From assembly GCA_030693515.1 (NCBI GenBank), contig JAUYAK010000103.1, positions 1 through 63,700 on the forward strand: DNA of 63,700 nt, given 5' to 3'. Shown piece by piece: positions 47,693 to 56,871 of this stretch. A program made the position numbers and the translations under genes. The notes beneath the pieces are model-generated. The model saw only the letters and a program-made list of their open reading frames with translations. It had not been told where the DNA came from and did no database searches. This DNA is from Opitutaceae bacterium (GTDB taxonomy: Bacteria; Verrucomicrobiota; Verrucomicrobiia; Opitutales; Opitutaceae). The first letter of the stretch is position 1, and the number at the start of each line of letters is the position of its first letter.

Positions 47693-50600
47693 TTACATCG
47701 AGACTTTCAAGGCAAGGATCACCTGCCGTGGCGTCATGTGGCGGTAGACCTTTGGGCTGCCATCGGTCTTGACCTCGACCAGGTTGTATCCGCCTTGGTC
47801 GAATAGATTCCGCGCGTTCATCTGGGCCTGCACCTTGATGCGTTCGCTGAACCAGGGGAACTTTTTGAAAGCATAGCGCGCAAACGCATCGACGTAAAAC
47901 TCCGCTTCGCCCTTGATCGGCCGGTTGATGTCCAGAACTCCCTGCCCGCTCGGCAGCACCTTCAACGGATAGCCGACATAAGCGGCGCTCCGGTAGCGCG
48001 CGCCGCCCCCCAGCGTAAGGCCTCGCAGCATAGCGCTGCGAAACTGCCGCGACACGACCACATTGCCCCGCCACTGGCGCTGGCTGTCCGCGATCTTGCC
48101 GTCGCTCGCCAGCAAAGGATCCCGCGACGTGGTCACCCATTGGTTATAGCGGGAATGGACGGTTTCCGTGCTCGTATCGCTGATCGTTTCCACATCCCAG
48201 CCGCGGCCAAAACTCTGCCAGGTCGGCAACCGTTTCTCCACCCAGTCGAACCAGACGGTGTCGATCTTCAGCTTCGCCACCTGCCGTCCTCCACTGACGA
48301 GAATCCGCCAGTCAGGCGTTGGATTGCCAATCAGCTCAAGGTCCATCCCGTGGCTCGCGCGGGTGTTGGTCACCTGATAGTCAAACTCATGATAACGGGT
48401 GAGGTCCATGCCCAGCGGCTTAATCCCCGGCACCACCTCGATGATGCGATTCTCGATCAGCTGGGGGATATTACGAACCTGTCCAACCACCACATTGGTC
48501 GGGCTGCCGTTGATCACATCCGTATCCCAGAGATTCAGCCGCAGCATGAACTTGCTCTCGCCGAGGTGGACACTGAAACCATAGTCCCGGCCTACTCCTT
48601 TCGAGCCCGGGATCGGCACGCCGAAGGGAGTAAAGGAGGTCGCCGGCTGGACGGCGAAGTTTTCGGATTGCGAATAGTGGAGCTGAAACCACTTCCGCAG
48701 CCGCGCCACCAAACCCCAATTGAAGGAATTGCCAACCTCATGGAAGTCCCAGTCGACGTAGTGCGTGTTTTCCATGCGTTCAAACAGGCCGACATTGCTC
48801 TTGGTCCCGTTCTGGAGCGTCCAAAGTTGTCGGGTGGTGCTGGCCGCCGTCAGCGATTGTGCCCGTTTGACGTCATCTTCGCGATACCCCGCATAGGCCA
48901 CCAGCCGGTCGCCGAAGTAATAGCCCTGGCCGCTCAACACCTTGGATGTGGTCTTCTGCTTGCTGCCGCTCGGGGCGCCCCATGCGCCAGCGCCGCTCCA
49001 CATGCGGTAGGTCATGGTCCGGCCGTCCGGCAACGTCACCGACACCGGCTCTTTGAAGTCGATGATCTCGGAGGCAAACGGCGGTCGCGAACGACTACGG
49101 GAGTCGCCCAAATAATAGCGGACCCCCATGAGGCGATCGCCGGCCAACCCGTTGTTATATTGAGCGGCGCTCATCCAGCTTTGTTGATCGGCCGTCGCCA
49201 ACCGGGAAGTCTGATCCTTCCGTTCCGCATTCCACACCTCGTATAGTCCGGCAATCATATAGTGCCCCAAGTGTCGCAGCCAGCCTTTGTGCTTGGAGAG
49301 GTCCGGCGACCACGCGATGGTCGCACGCACGTCGTGTTGGTTGAGGAAGGAGCGCGCTCCGTAGGCATCCGTCTGCACGAACAGCCGTCCAAAATCGGGG
49401 TTCGGCTTGCCATCGACGAGGTAGAGGTTGGGGTCCGCCTGGATGTTCAGGACATCCGGGCGCCAGAAGCTTCCTTTCTTCTCGTTGAACCGCTCGCTCA
49501 TCGCAGCCACCTCGACGAAGAGGTTGCTGGATAGCTTTTGCTCAACGGACATGTTCCAGACACTGCCCCAATGTCTGACGGCCATACCCTGGCCGAAGGC
49601 GTTGAACTTTGGATCGACGATTTCCGGCCGGAGCAGGCTCCAGTTCGGCAACGCCTGGTCCTGAATTTTCACACCAGGCTGGAGACGCGGTTCCTGCGTG
49701 AAGGCCAAGGCGTTCAAATCCTGCATCGCCCCGGCGTTGGTCCCCTGACCGCCCCACACGTAAGTTGCCATTCGCGCGGTCGCCGGGACGATCAGGTTCG
49801 TCAGACCCTGCTGGGCGATCTGGGTGGTGAGTTGGGCACGCGTGGAAACTCCACCGTTGTTGAGACCCTTTTTCCCGGCGTCCCACCACGGCGTGACCAT
49901 GTCGCGTAGGAGGATCATCGAAGCCAGCGAGGCCTCGCGCCAGACGCTCTCGCCCGCTACCCGCACCGTGGTGCTCTTCCACGGCTGATACGTGGCCGTC
50001 CCGAAGAGCCGGCGGTTGCGGTCGCTCGTGCCGGGGAGAAAACTCTTCGCGTTGTCCCTCATGCCGGCGACCCGCACCGCCAGCTTCTGGTCGACGATCA
50101 CCTTGTTGATGTCCACCTCGCTCCGATGTCCTTCCCAATTGTCGTAGCGCAATTCCATCACGTTGCGGTCGCGGAACTGCGCCCGTTTCAGCGACGTGTC
50201 GACCACCCCCGCCGGACTGCCGAGCCCGAACAGGAGTGAATTCGGTCCACTCGCCACCGTGAAGCGATCGGAATTGTAGGTGTCGGAAGCGAAACTGGAA
50301 TTGAAGAACTCGCGCGTGTTCGTCAGCACGCCCAAGCCGCGTGACCGGTTGCCGTTGTTCAAAAAGATGGAACCGCGGGTCGCCCCGTTGTCGCCGCCCT
50401 CCTCCACGAAGCCTTCCGCAACCGAATCGACGTTCGTCGAATACATGAAGGCCTGAGCGAGGTTAGTCACGCCGAGGTCGTCCAACATTTCGCGCGTAAA
50501 CACGGAGATCTGGGCGCCGATGTCCGCCAGCGGCCGGCTCAAACGCGTGCCCGCCAGCGAGGATCGCGCGAGGTAACCCACGTCTTCCGTGCCCTGCACC

Positions 50601-51187
50601 GTGAAAGGCGAGAGTTGGACGGCCTCGTCTTTCGGCGGGCTGGCGGTGGGCTGGGCATCTGCGGCAACGGCGGCCGCGAACCAGCCGGTAAGCAGGGTAA
50701 AGAGGTTTCGGGATTTCATGGGAGGAGAATCAGAAGGTTTGGATTGAGAGGTTTTGGTTTTGGGCTGGTCAGGCGGTTCGGTTGGCGGGTGCGGTGGCGG
50801 ATCGGGAGATTTTTCGCCGTTGGCGCGGCGGGTGACGATGACGGCTCCGGTCGCACTCCGCTGCGCGGCGTGGAGCGGTGTGCCGGCCAACATCCGCTGC
50901 GCAGCGTCGAGCACGGAGAACTCGCCTTTCACGGCTCGGGTATGCACACCGGCGGCGAGAGCGGTCGAGAACACCACTTCGACTCCGGTCCGCTTCGCCA
51001 GTAGCTTGAGTGTGCGCTCCGCGCTGTCGGCCGGCAGATCGAAGACGTGCGTTTCGGCAGGCGCAGCCGCGAAAACCGGACCGGCCGCGAAGGTGCCAAG
51101 GGTCAGCAGGGCACGCAGGCGCGACGTGAGGGGAAAGATAAACTGTAGAACGCCGGTCGGAGACGACGGGACGCAGGGGTGGGTCAT
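47693..51187 (-). CDS. TonB-dependent receptor with STN domain and a second, internal signal-peptide-like segment
   Basis: 1164 residues. Residues 1-41 are a signal peptide. Residues about 45-122 form an STN domain (HVFDLPADSAERTLKLLAKRTGVEVV ... KGEFSVLDAAQRMLAGTPL). A Pro/Lys-rich linker (123-156) follows, then Met157 starts MKSRNLFTLLTGWFAAAVAADAQ, which looks exactly like another signal peptide. The plug begins at VQLSPFTVQGTEDVGYLARSSLAGTRL, with DRFTVASGPNSLLFGLGSPAGVVD; the barrel ends LALKVSM, not with the usual aromatic residue. No ribosome binding site is visible before the internal ATG at 50719. It lies 216 bases after FecR in a sigma-FecR-receptor set, so it acts as sensor and importer for the sulfatase operon downstream. 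Confidence 0.92.
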   Translation of the reverse strand: MTHPCVPSSPTGVLQFIFPLTSRLRALLTLGTFAAGPVFAAAPAETHVFDLPADSAERTLKLLAKRTGVEVVFSTALAAGVHTRAVKGEFSVLDAAQRMLAGTPLHAAQRSATGAVIVTRRANGEKSPDPPPHPPTEPPDQPKTKTSQSKPSDSPPMKSRNLFTLLTGWFAAAVAADAQPTASPPKDEAVQLSPFTVQGTEDVGYLARSSLAGTRLSRPLADIGAQISVFTREMLDDLGVTNLAQAFMYSTNVDSVAEGFVEEGGDNGATRGSIFLNNGNRSRGLGVLTNTREFFNSSFASDTYNSDRFTVASGPNSLLFGLGSPAGVVDTSLKRAQFRDRNVMELRYDNWEGHRSEVDINKVIVDQKLAVRVAGMRDNAKSFLPGTSDRNRRLFGTATYQPWKSTTVRVAGESVWREASLASMILLRDMVTPWWDAGKKGLNNGGVSTRAQLTTQIAQQGLTNLIVPATARMATYVWGGQGTNAGAMQDLNALAFTQEPRLQPGVKIQDQALPNWSLLRPEIVDPKFNAFGQGMAVRHWGSVWNMSVEQKLSSNLFVEVAAMSERFNEKKGSFWRPDVLNIQADPNLYLVDGKPNPDFGRLFVQTDAYGARSFLNQHDVRATIAWSPDLSKHKGWLRHLGHYMIAGLYEVWNAERKDQTSRLATADQQSWMSAAQYNNGLAGDRLMGVRYYLGDSRSRSRPPFASEIIDFKEPVSVTLPDGRTMTYRMWSGAGAWGAPSGSKQKTTSKVLSGQGYYFGDRLVAYAGYREDDVKRAQSLTAASTTRQLWTLQNGTKSNVGLFERMENTHYVDWDFHEVGNSFNWGLVARLRKWFQLHYSQSENFAVQPATSFTPFGVPIPGSKGVGRDYGFSVHLGESKFMLRLNLWDTDVINGSPTNVVVGQVRNIPQLIENRIIEVVPGIKPLGMDLTRYHEFDYQVTNTRASHGMDLELIGNPTPDWRILVSGGRQVAKLKIDTVWFDWVEKRLPTWQSFGRGWDVETISDTSTETVHSRYNQWVTTSRDPLLASDGKIADSQRQWRGNVVVSRQFRSAMLRGLTLGGGARYRSAAYVGYPLKVLPSGQGVLDINRPIKGEAEFYVDAFARYAFKKFPWFSERIKVQAQMNARNLFDQGGYNLVEVKTDGSPKVYRHMTPRQVILALKVSM

Positions 51188-51403
51188 CGAGTTGATGACG
51201 GGCGGCGCGGCGAAATCACTCCCTGCAAAATCGCAGAGCCCTCAGATATTCTGAAATGCGAGTCGTCCGCAGGTCCCGGGATAAGGCAGGCCGGCGGAGA
51301 ATTGCCGTTTATGAAACGCCACAGATAGGAAAAGAGGAGACACGACTTCCTCCTTGCCCTGAGTCCTCGTGTGGGCGCGGATACCGGCTCGTGAAAAGTC
51401 GAA

Positions 51404-52294
51404 TCAGCGGCGGCGAAGGATGATTTCCCCGGCGCGGGACTCGATTTCGATCGCGTGGTCGGCGGCGAGGAGTTGCAGGAGTGCGTCGGTGTTGTCGGCG
51501 CGCAGAATGCCGCTCACTCGCACATTGCGCAGCGCGGGGTCGCCGATCGCGAGGCGCACGCGACCGTGCTCGACAAAGAGCCGCACGACCTCCGCGAGCG
51601 GAGCGTCGGAAAATTCCAGGAGTGGCACCCGCCACGCGAGCCGCCGGTCGAGTTCGGCGGCCGTGAGCGCGACGACGTCGGGCGCGGACGACGGCACCGC
51701 GCCGACGATGGCGCGATGGCCGGCGGTGAGTGCCGTCGGCGCCGCGAGCGGCGCGGCGGATTCCCGCGCGACCGTCACGCGGCCTTCGGTGACGACCACC
51801 TCGACCGCGCCGACGCCGCGCTCCACGGCGAAGGCGGTCCCCACGGCACGAACCTCGACGCCATCGGCCATCACGACGAACGGGCGCGCCGGATTCTTGG
51901 CGACTTCAAAATGCGCCTCGCCGCGCGTGAGCGTCACGCGGCGGAGAGCGGGCGTGAAATCCACCTCGAAGGCCGCGCCGTTTTTAAGCTCCACGACCGA
52001 GCCGTCGGGCAGCGTGCGGCGCTCCGGCGCGGAAACTTTGCTCGACGCGACCGCGACCGCAGCCGAGGTCACGGGCACGCCCAGGCCACCGCGCGACCAA
52101 AACAGGACGAGGGCCAAGGCCGCGCATGTGCCGGTGGCGATGATTTTGAGGCGCACGCGCCGACGCCGGGCAACCTCGGCGCGGATTTCGTGCGCGAGCT
52201 CGCGACCGAGGCCGGCCTCGCGCGGCCAGTCAAGCGCCGAACGGGCGGGCGCGTCGTCGGCAGGATCGGAAGCAGCGGGCGGGATGCGGTTCAT
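51404..52294 (-). CDS. fecR: FecR-family sigma regulator, short form without DUF4880
   Basis: 296 residues from ATG 52294, which overlaps the sigma stop (ATGA). A single membrane helix lies at about 47-66 (IIATGTCAALALVLFW). The FecR domain follows (RRTLPDGSVVELKNGAAFEVDF, GEAHFEVAKNPARPFVVMADGVEVRAVGTAFAV) and the C-terminal STN-contacting domain (LLEFSDAPLAEVVRLFVEHGRVRL, VSGILRADNTDALLQLLAADHAIEIESR). The cytoplasmic part is short (about 46 residues) and lacks the DUF4880 pattern of the 10458-11528 protein, so its contact with the sigma factor must differ. It should relay ligand binding by the STN receptor downstream. Confidence 0.9.
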   Translation of the reverse strand: MNRIPPAASDPADDAPARSALDWPREAGLGRELAHEIRAEVARRRRVRLKIIATGTCAALALVLFWSRGGLGVPVTSAAVAVASSKVSAPERRTLPDGSVVELKNGAAFEVDFTPALRRVTLTRGEAHFEVAKNPARPFVVMADGVEVRAVGTAFAVERGVGAVEVVVTEGRVTVARESAAPLAAPTALTAGHRAIVGAVPSSAPDVVALTAAELDRRLAWRVPLLEFSDAPLAEVVRLFVEHGRVRLAIGDPALRNVRVSGILRADNTDALLQLLAADHAIEIESRAGEIILRRR

Positions 52295-52833
52295 CGTTGA
52301 AAGCGGTCGAGGACTCCCCGGCGGCGCAGGTGATCCTCGCATTTGCGGATCGCGCGGGCGAGGAGGTTTTCGACCGTGCGCTCGGAAAGGCCGAGGCGGG
52401 CGGCCACCTCGCGCTGCGGAAGATATTCGAATTTACGGAGGAGCACGATTTCGCGATACCGCTGCGGCAGCGAGGCGACGGCGTCGACCAGGTGGCGTTT
52501 GCGCTCCTGCAGGGCCGCGGCCTCGGCCGCATCGGGTTCATCACTGAAGACGGACAGCGCGGCCAAATCCCTCCCTGCGTCGATGGGCGAGGCGCGGTCG
52601 TGGCGCAGCGCGTCGATCGCCAGGCGTCGCGCGATCTGGAAGAGGAGCCCCTTGGCCAAGACGATGGGCTGCGCGACGCGGACCTGCCAGATGCGGAGGT
52701 AGGATTCCTGCACGAGGTCATCGACATCGTGCACCGCGGGAAACGAGCTGCGGAGGTAGCCCTTGAGCTGGGCATCGTGCGGCTGCACCTCTTCGGCAAA
52801 CCAGCGGGCGGTCTCGGGGTCCTGTGGGGGCAT
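52291..52833 (-). CDS. ECF RNA polymerase sigma factor, FecI-like
   Basis: 180 residues. Region 2: RWFAEEVQPHDAQLKGYLRSSFPAVHDVDDLVQESYLRIW, then GLLFQIARRLAIDALRHDR. Region 4: VDAVASLPQRYREIVLLRKFEYLPQREVAARLGLSERTVENLLARAIRKCEDHL. The start ATG 52833 gives a short leader before region 2. It is paralogous to the sigma factor at 11515-12090 (same RWFAEEVQPH entry) but with an intact DDLVQE core-binding motif. It heads the sigma-FecR-STN receptor set; the STN receptor, esterase and sulfatases downstream are the probable targets. Confidence 0.93.
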   Translation of the reverse strand: MPPQDPETARWFAEEVQPHDAQLKGYLRSSFPAVHDVDDLVQESYLRIWQVRVAQPIVLAKGLLFQIARRLAIDALRHDRASPIDAGRDLAALSVFSDEPDAAEAAALQERKRHLVDAVASLPQRYREIVLLRKFEYLPQREVAARLGLSERTVENLLARAIRKCEDHLRRRGVLDRFQR

Positions 52834-53265
52834 GAGGTGGGGAAACTCTGTCGAGGGGGAAATCCTTTAGCGGCGGCGTGCAGCAGGCGTTCGCGTTTGT
52901 CGATTCGTCTTGCGAACCCGTCAAACAAAGATTCTGGACGGTTCACCACGGGCGGAACCAAATTGTGGAGTTTGCGCGGGTGAGGTGAGACTGGATCTAT
53001 CGCAATATAACGTCCGTCCGTCCGATGGTTTCATCTAAAGGTGACGTCGATCGTTCGGCGCCCATTCCCGCGCAGACACCTCGCGCGGCTCGCATTTTAC
53101 ATCCACGGAGGAGGACCGGGCAACCGATAAACGAGATTTGCGGCATCGTCGCGGGCTTGTTGGCCCATCACCACGCAACCCAGAACCTGTGAGGGCGATT
53201 AGCTGGCTTCGCAGCCGGCGGTTCGCGGTGGTCACCACCGACCGCTCCCGAGCCCACCTGCGGTC
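52834..53265. other. Intergenic region upstream of the sigma operon
   Basis: 432 bases without a gene. It should contain the promoter of the minus-strand sigma operon, but no unambiguous -35/-10 pair was recognised. A short dyad (53226-53240, CGGTGGT-C-ACCACCG) is present and could be an operator. A GTCC triplet repeat lies near 53010-53021. Confidence 0.5.
53226..53240. promoter_or_regulatory. Perfect 7-bp dyad, possible operator
   Basis: CGGTGGT and ACCACCG around a single C. It lies 26 bases beyond the stop of the 53266-53634 gene. The function is unknown and a chance palindrome in GC-rich DNA is possible. Confidence 0.25.
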
Positions 53266-53634
53266 TCAGCGCTTGCGGCGTTCGTCGGCATCCAGCGGCT
53301 CAATCCGAATCTCGCGGACGAGCGCCGTGTAGGACGGCAGGCTCGCCGCGTCCGCGAAATCCTCCGCCACCACCGTTAACAGTCTTGCTTCCACCTCGGC
53401 GACGGCTTTGTAGATTTCACCAAGATTTTTTCCGATGACGGTCACGCGGTGCGTGACGTAGGAAAGCTCCAGTGCGGTTCCGTCAGTCTTAAGCGAGAGC
53501 TTGATCAACGACGAATACGGCAACGCCACTTGCTCCCGCGGCGATTGCAGTCGCAAAAACGCCGCAGGAACTTCCCGCGTCTCGACGCAACGGGGATCGG
53601 CCGGCCGATCATTCTCGTGGCGAGTTTTCAACAT
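53266..53634 (-). CDS. Hypothetical protein next to the relaxase
   Basis: 122 residues that I do not recognise. A mixed alpha/beta pattern is visible: REVPAAFLRLQSPREQVALPYSSLIKLSLKTDGTALELSYVTHRVTVIGKNLGEIYKAVAEVEARLL. No signal peptide or membrane helix, and the C-terminus is charged (DADERRKR). It lies 6 bases after the relaxase stop on the same strand, so it is co-transcribed with it and probably belongs to the mobile island. Confidence 0.65.
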   Translation of the reverse strand: MLKTRHENDRPADPRCVETREVPAAFLRLQSPREQVALPYSSLIKLSLKTDGTALELSYVTHRVTVIGKNLGEIYKAVAEVEARLLTVVAEDFADAASLPSYTALVREIRIEPLDADERRKR

Positions 53635-53640
53635 AACGGA

Positions 53641-56538
53641 TCAAAATCCCATCCGCATGCGCGGCGCGGCCTGCTGGTGATGGATGACAGGACGAGGACT
53701 ATGATCCTCTTCCGGCGGTCGTGGACTCCTCACGGTCGGTGTGACCGCCTCCGCAATTATTCTTTCCGATTTGACCATCGTCTCACCGGGCCGTTGCCGC
53801 GGATTAACCGCCAGAAAACACGCTCGCACGTGCATCAGGTGACGCCAACCGCGAGCCAAGACGGATCGAAGATCGGTCCCGAGCGCGTGCTGGCGCACAA
53901 ACTCCAGCGCCGACATCCGCGCTTCGCTCCTCAATCCCGCGGCGTCGAGGAAAGCCTCGCGGTCGGGCACAAACACGCGGATGCCCTCGCGCCCGCGGGT
54001 CGCGGACACATACAGCCCCTCGCGCGAAATCGCCCCGGCGACAAACACCTTGTCTACTGTGAGTCCCTGCGCGGCATGGGAGGTCATCGCGTAGCCATGC
54101 ACCACTTGCCGGGTGTGCAGCGTTGAGCCGTCGGCGAGCGCGAGCCGTCCGTTGGACTCGACGGACCGGACGATGACGGACGTGCCATTCGCAAGCCGCT
54201 TGCCCTTTCCGTCTGCACTCTCGGTGTGGCTCACCGCCCGAAGCCGCAGCCGTTCCCCCGGCGTGACGGCCAGCGGGCGCTCCTCGCAGACGGTCCAAGC
54301 CAGACCGGACTGCCGGGGCGAAACAGAAATTTCCTCACCCCTGCGAGTGACGATCAGCCGGCGCTTTTCTTTGCGGACTACGTGCAACTCGTCACCCTTC
54401 GCAAAATGTTTCGTCGCCTTGTGCGTCGCCAGCACGTCGCCGGGTTGATAGTTGCGCACATCTTTTTGCTGCGCCTTCGTCCAATCTTTCGCGCGCAGAG
54501 AAGAGATGGTCTGTTCTTCGCGGGCGAGCTTCCCCGCGGCGCGGAGTTTTTCGCGGGCGTGCACGTTGAGCGCGTCGATTTCCTCCCACGTGGGTGCAAC
54601 CATCAGCGCGGTTTTCGCCCGCTCTTGGACGCCGGCTTTTGTGCGGATCAACTTGGTTTCCTGCGAGGCCGCGAACCATTCGTTGACCATCTGGACCCGG
54701 CGTGCGGTCGGATTCTCGACTTCGACGACGGCTCCCATTGCATCGAGCTTGGTTACGCCCTCGGCGATTTTACCGGCCGCAAGGGCTTCGGCAGCGACTC
54801 GATAGGCGGGATTCGCGGACTGCCGCCGGACCTCGTGTAGTTCGGCCACCGTGACCCGCGATTCACGTTCGACAATGCGCGCGGCGTCGCCGGCCTCGAC
54901 GCTCTTGTGCTGGCCGGAGTCACCGACGAGCACGAGCCGGGTGTGGTGTTTCTCCGCCAAATCGACGACCGCCTTCAGTTGGCGGAGTGAGAGGAGGCCG
55001 TATTCGTCGATGACGACGGCTTTGTGCTTGATGGATTCTTGCAGGACGGGATCGACCAATAATCGCTGGACGGTCTGCGTGTCGCGCAAGGCAGACGCAG
55101 CCGCGATGCGGCCGGTCTGCGCCTGTTCGTCGCCGTCGCGGCGGAGGATTTCGACGGCCTGAGTGCTCGGAGCGAAACAGGCCACCTCGCGTTTGACGGA
55201 GGCCATGCCCTCAATGGCACTCGCGAGCGCGTGCGTCTTGCCCGTGCCGGCCCGGCCGCGCAGCACCACGGCACGGTCGCCGGAATTGAGGATCTGCCCG
55301 ACGGCCGTCCGCTGTTCTTTGGACAATTTCTCGCCAGCGTCGCTCATAAGGTAGCCGAGTTCGGTGAGGGTGCCGGCATCGGTATTGAGCTGGGCCACCA
55401 GCGCACGTTCCAGGTCGAGCGCGGCGCGGGTCGTGACCTTGCCGTCGGCGTGAAGGAGTGAATGGTTGCCACCAACGACAGCCTCTTTGATGGCACTGAG
55501 TGGATGCTTGCCGTAGGATTGCCGGAGGATTTCGGCGGTGAGTTCGTGGACGGGCGCGACGGTTTTTCGCTCAAACACATGCTCGACGGCCCGCTCGATG
55601 GCAACGGCGAGTGACACGCAGTCTGTGGTGACGAGCCTGGCTTTGTCGCGCAGCGCATGGAGCTGCCGCAGTTCCTCGTCGTTCACCTGGGCGAACTGGC
55701 GCTGCCGCACATCGTCCGGCGTCAGCTCGTAGTGCTTTTTCGCGCGGTTCTCGCGGACGAGGACGGCGATTTCGTCGCGGGACAGTTCCCGGCCGAGTTC
55801 CGCCTCGCGGACCGCGATGGCGGCATCGCGCTCCTTCGCCCGCTTGGAAAATCGTTCGAGCAAGTTCGAGGAGATTCCAGCAAGTTCGAAGCCGTGCTCC
55901 CGGCGTTCGATGGCGTAGCCAATTTTCTGCACCTCGCGGGCGAGGGTGTTGCGGTAAACTTCGGTGAGGTAGCGGGCGCGTTCGAAGATATTCGAGGATT
56001 CGAGGGCCAACAGCCGGGAGCTCGAATCACCTCGAACGACATTGAACACGAAGGCGTGCGAGTGGAGATGCGGATCGAGGGCACGGCTCTCCCCGTGGCG
56101 GAAAACCGCCGCAGCGATTTGACCGCTGGTCACGTAGCGTTTGTTGATACCCCGGCCGTCTTGATGGCAGGCGAGGGTTTCCAGTTCGCGCAGGGCCTCC
56201 GTCACCGCGGTCTGGTGGGCCGTGACGAGGCGCTCGTCGCTGCCGATGCAGGCTTGAATCGAAACCGATTTTGGGGCGTTGAAGGTCGCATCGTAGCCGG
56301 CGCGGCGGGCTGCAGCCATCCGCTCCGTCAACTGTTCGGCCGTGCCCGCGTGGTGGTTGCTGGCGACGCGCTCGAAAGCCTCGTCGGAGATGGTCGCGCC
56401 CTCGACCAAACCAACCGCCTCACAGAGCTGCCCGAAGCACTGGCCTTCGACCTTCATGCCCTGCGAATAATAATCCGCCTGCCGAAGATATTCACCCAGA
56501 GCGTGACTGAAAATCTTACATGTTCGAATGGTCAACAT
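53641..56538 (-). CDS. MobF-family conjugative relaxase/helicase (TrwC-like)
   Basis: 965 residues from ATG 56538, chosen because MLTI is the standard start of TrwC-type relaxases and GGAGGT lies about 7 bases before it; the frame is open to 56577. Relaxase domain 1-300: candidate catalytic tyrosines Tyr23/Tyr24, YDATFNAPKSVSI (82-94), and the metal-binding triad His157-x-His159-x-His161 in DPHLHSHAF. Helicase domain: Walker A GRAGTGKT (428-435), Walker B VVIDEYG, and the late motif HAAQGLTVDKVFVAG ... YVSATRGREG. Such proteins nick oriT and unwind the transferred strand. No coupling protein or type IV secretion genes are in the window, so the element is mobilisable or incomplete here. Confidence 0.95.
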   Translation of the reverse strand: MLTIRTCKIFSHALGEYLRQADYYSQGMKVEGQCFGQLCEAVGLVEGATISDEAFERVASNHHAGTAEQLTERMAAARRAGYDATFNAPKSVSIQACIGSDERLVTAHQTAVTEALRELETLACHQDGRGINKRYVTSGQIAAAVFRHGESRALDPHLHSHAFVFNVVRGDSSSRLLALESSNIFERARYLTEVYRNTLAREVQKIGYAIERREHGFELAGISSNLLERFSKRAKERDAAIAVREAELGRELSRDEIAVLVRENRAKKHYELTPDDVRQRQFAQVNDEELRQLHALRDKARLVTTDCVSLAVAIERAVEHVFERKTVAPVHELTAEILRQSYGKHPLSAIKEAVVGGNHSLLHADGKVTTRAALDLERALVAQLNTDAGTLTELGYLMSDAGEKLSKEQRTAVGQILNSGDRAVVLRGRAGTGKTHALASAIEGMASVKREVACFAPSTQAVEILRRDGDEQAQTGRIAAASALRDTQTVQRLLVDPVLQESIKHKAVVIDEYGLLSLRQLKAVVDLAEKHHTRLVLVGDSGQHKSVEAGDAARIVERESRVTVAELHEVRRQSANPAYRVAAEALAAGKIAEGVTKLDAMGAVVEVENPTARRVQMVNEWFAASQETKLIRTKAGVQERAKTALMVAPTWEEIDALNVHAREKLRAAGKLAREEQTISSLRAKDWTKAQQKDVRNYQPGDVLATHKATKHFAKGDELHVVRKEKRRLIVTRRGEEISVSPRQSGLAWTVCEERPLAVTPGERLRLRAVSHTESADGKGKRLANGTSVIVRSVESNGRLALADGSTLHTRQVVHGYAMTSHAAQGLTVDKVFVAGAISREGLYVSATRGREGIRVFVPDREAFLDAAGLRSEARMSALEFVRQHALGTDLRSVLARGWRHLMHVRACFLAVNPRQRPGETMVKSERIIAEAVTPTVRSPRPPEEDHSPRPVIHHQQAAPRMRMGF

Positions 56539-56871
56539 GACCCACCTCCATCCAATCCGAACGAACTCAACGAACATGAAATCGAACAGCTCAAATCACG
56601 AATCACCACCTCAACCCACTCATCAAAGTGAAAGATGACGAAACGACTCAACCTCAACGACTGAACCCACTCATCAAAACGAACTCTAAAAACCTCAACC
56701 CATTGAAGTATCCAAAGACTCAATCGAAGCAAAAGCTTCAACGAATCAAAATTATTCAGGAAAAACCAAAGAAAGAAATAGGTAAGGACACCAACGTCCA
56801 AGCCTCGCGGCTTAGACCATGGCAAGACCCCACCCATTGCGCTCCAAGGTCGCTCCGAATATCGTTCCAAA
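56539..56871. other. Low-GC, repeat-rich region upstream of the relaxase, candidate oriT
   Basis: A 333-base gap between divergent genes with clearly lower GC and a plus strand rich in A and C. Short CTCAAC-type words recur many times. A 17-base direct repeat occurs at 56611-56627 and 56662-56678 (one difference; core CAACCCACTCATCAAA or GAACCCACTCATCAAA). In MobF plasmids oriT lies near the relaxase operon and carries such repeats for accessory-protein binding. This is the best oriT candidate in the window, but no nick site could be defined. Confidence 0.5.

Noticed and set aside
56611-56678. CRISPR-like direct repeats
   Set aside because: Only two copies of a 17-base unit and one spacer; no cas genes. 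More like iterons or oriT repeats.
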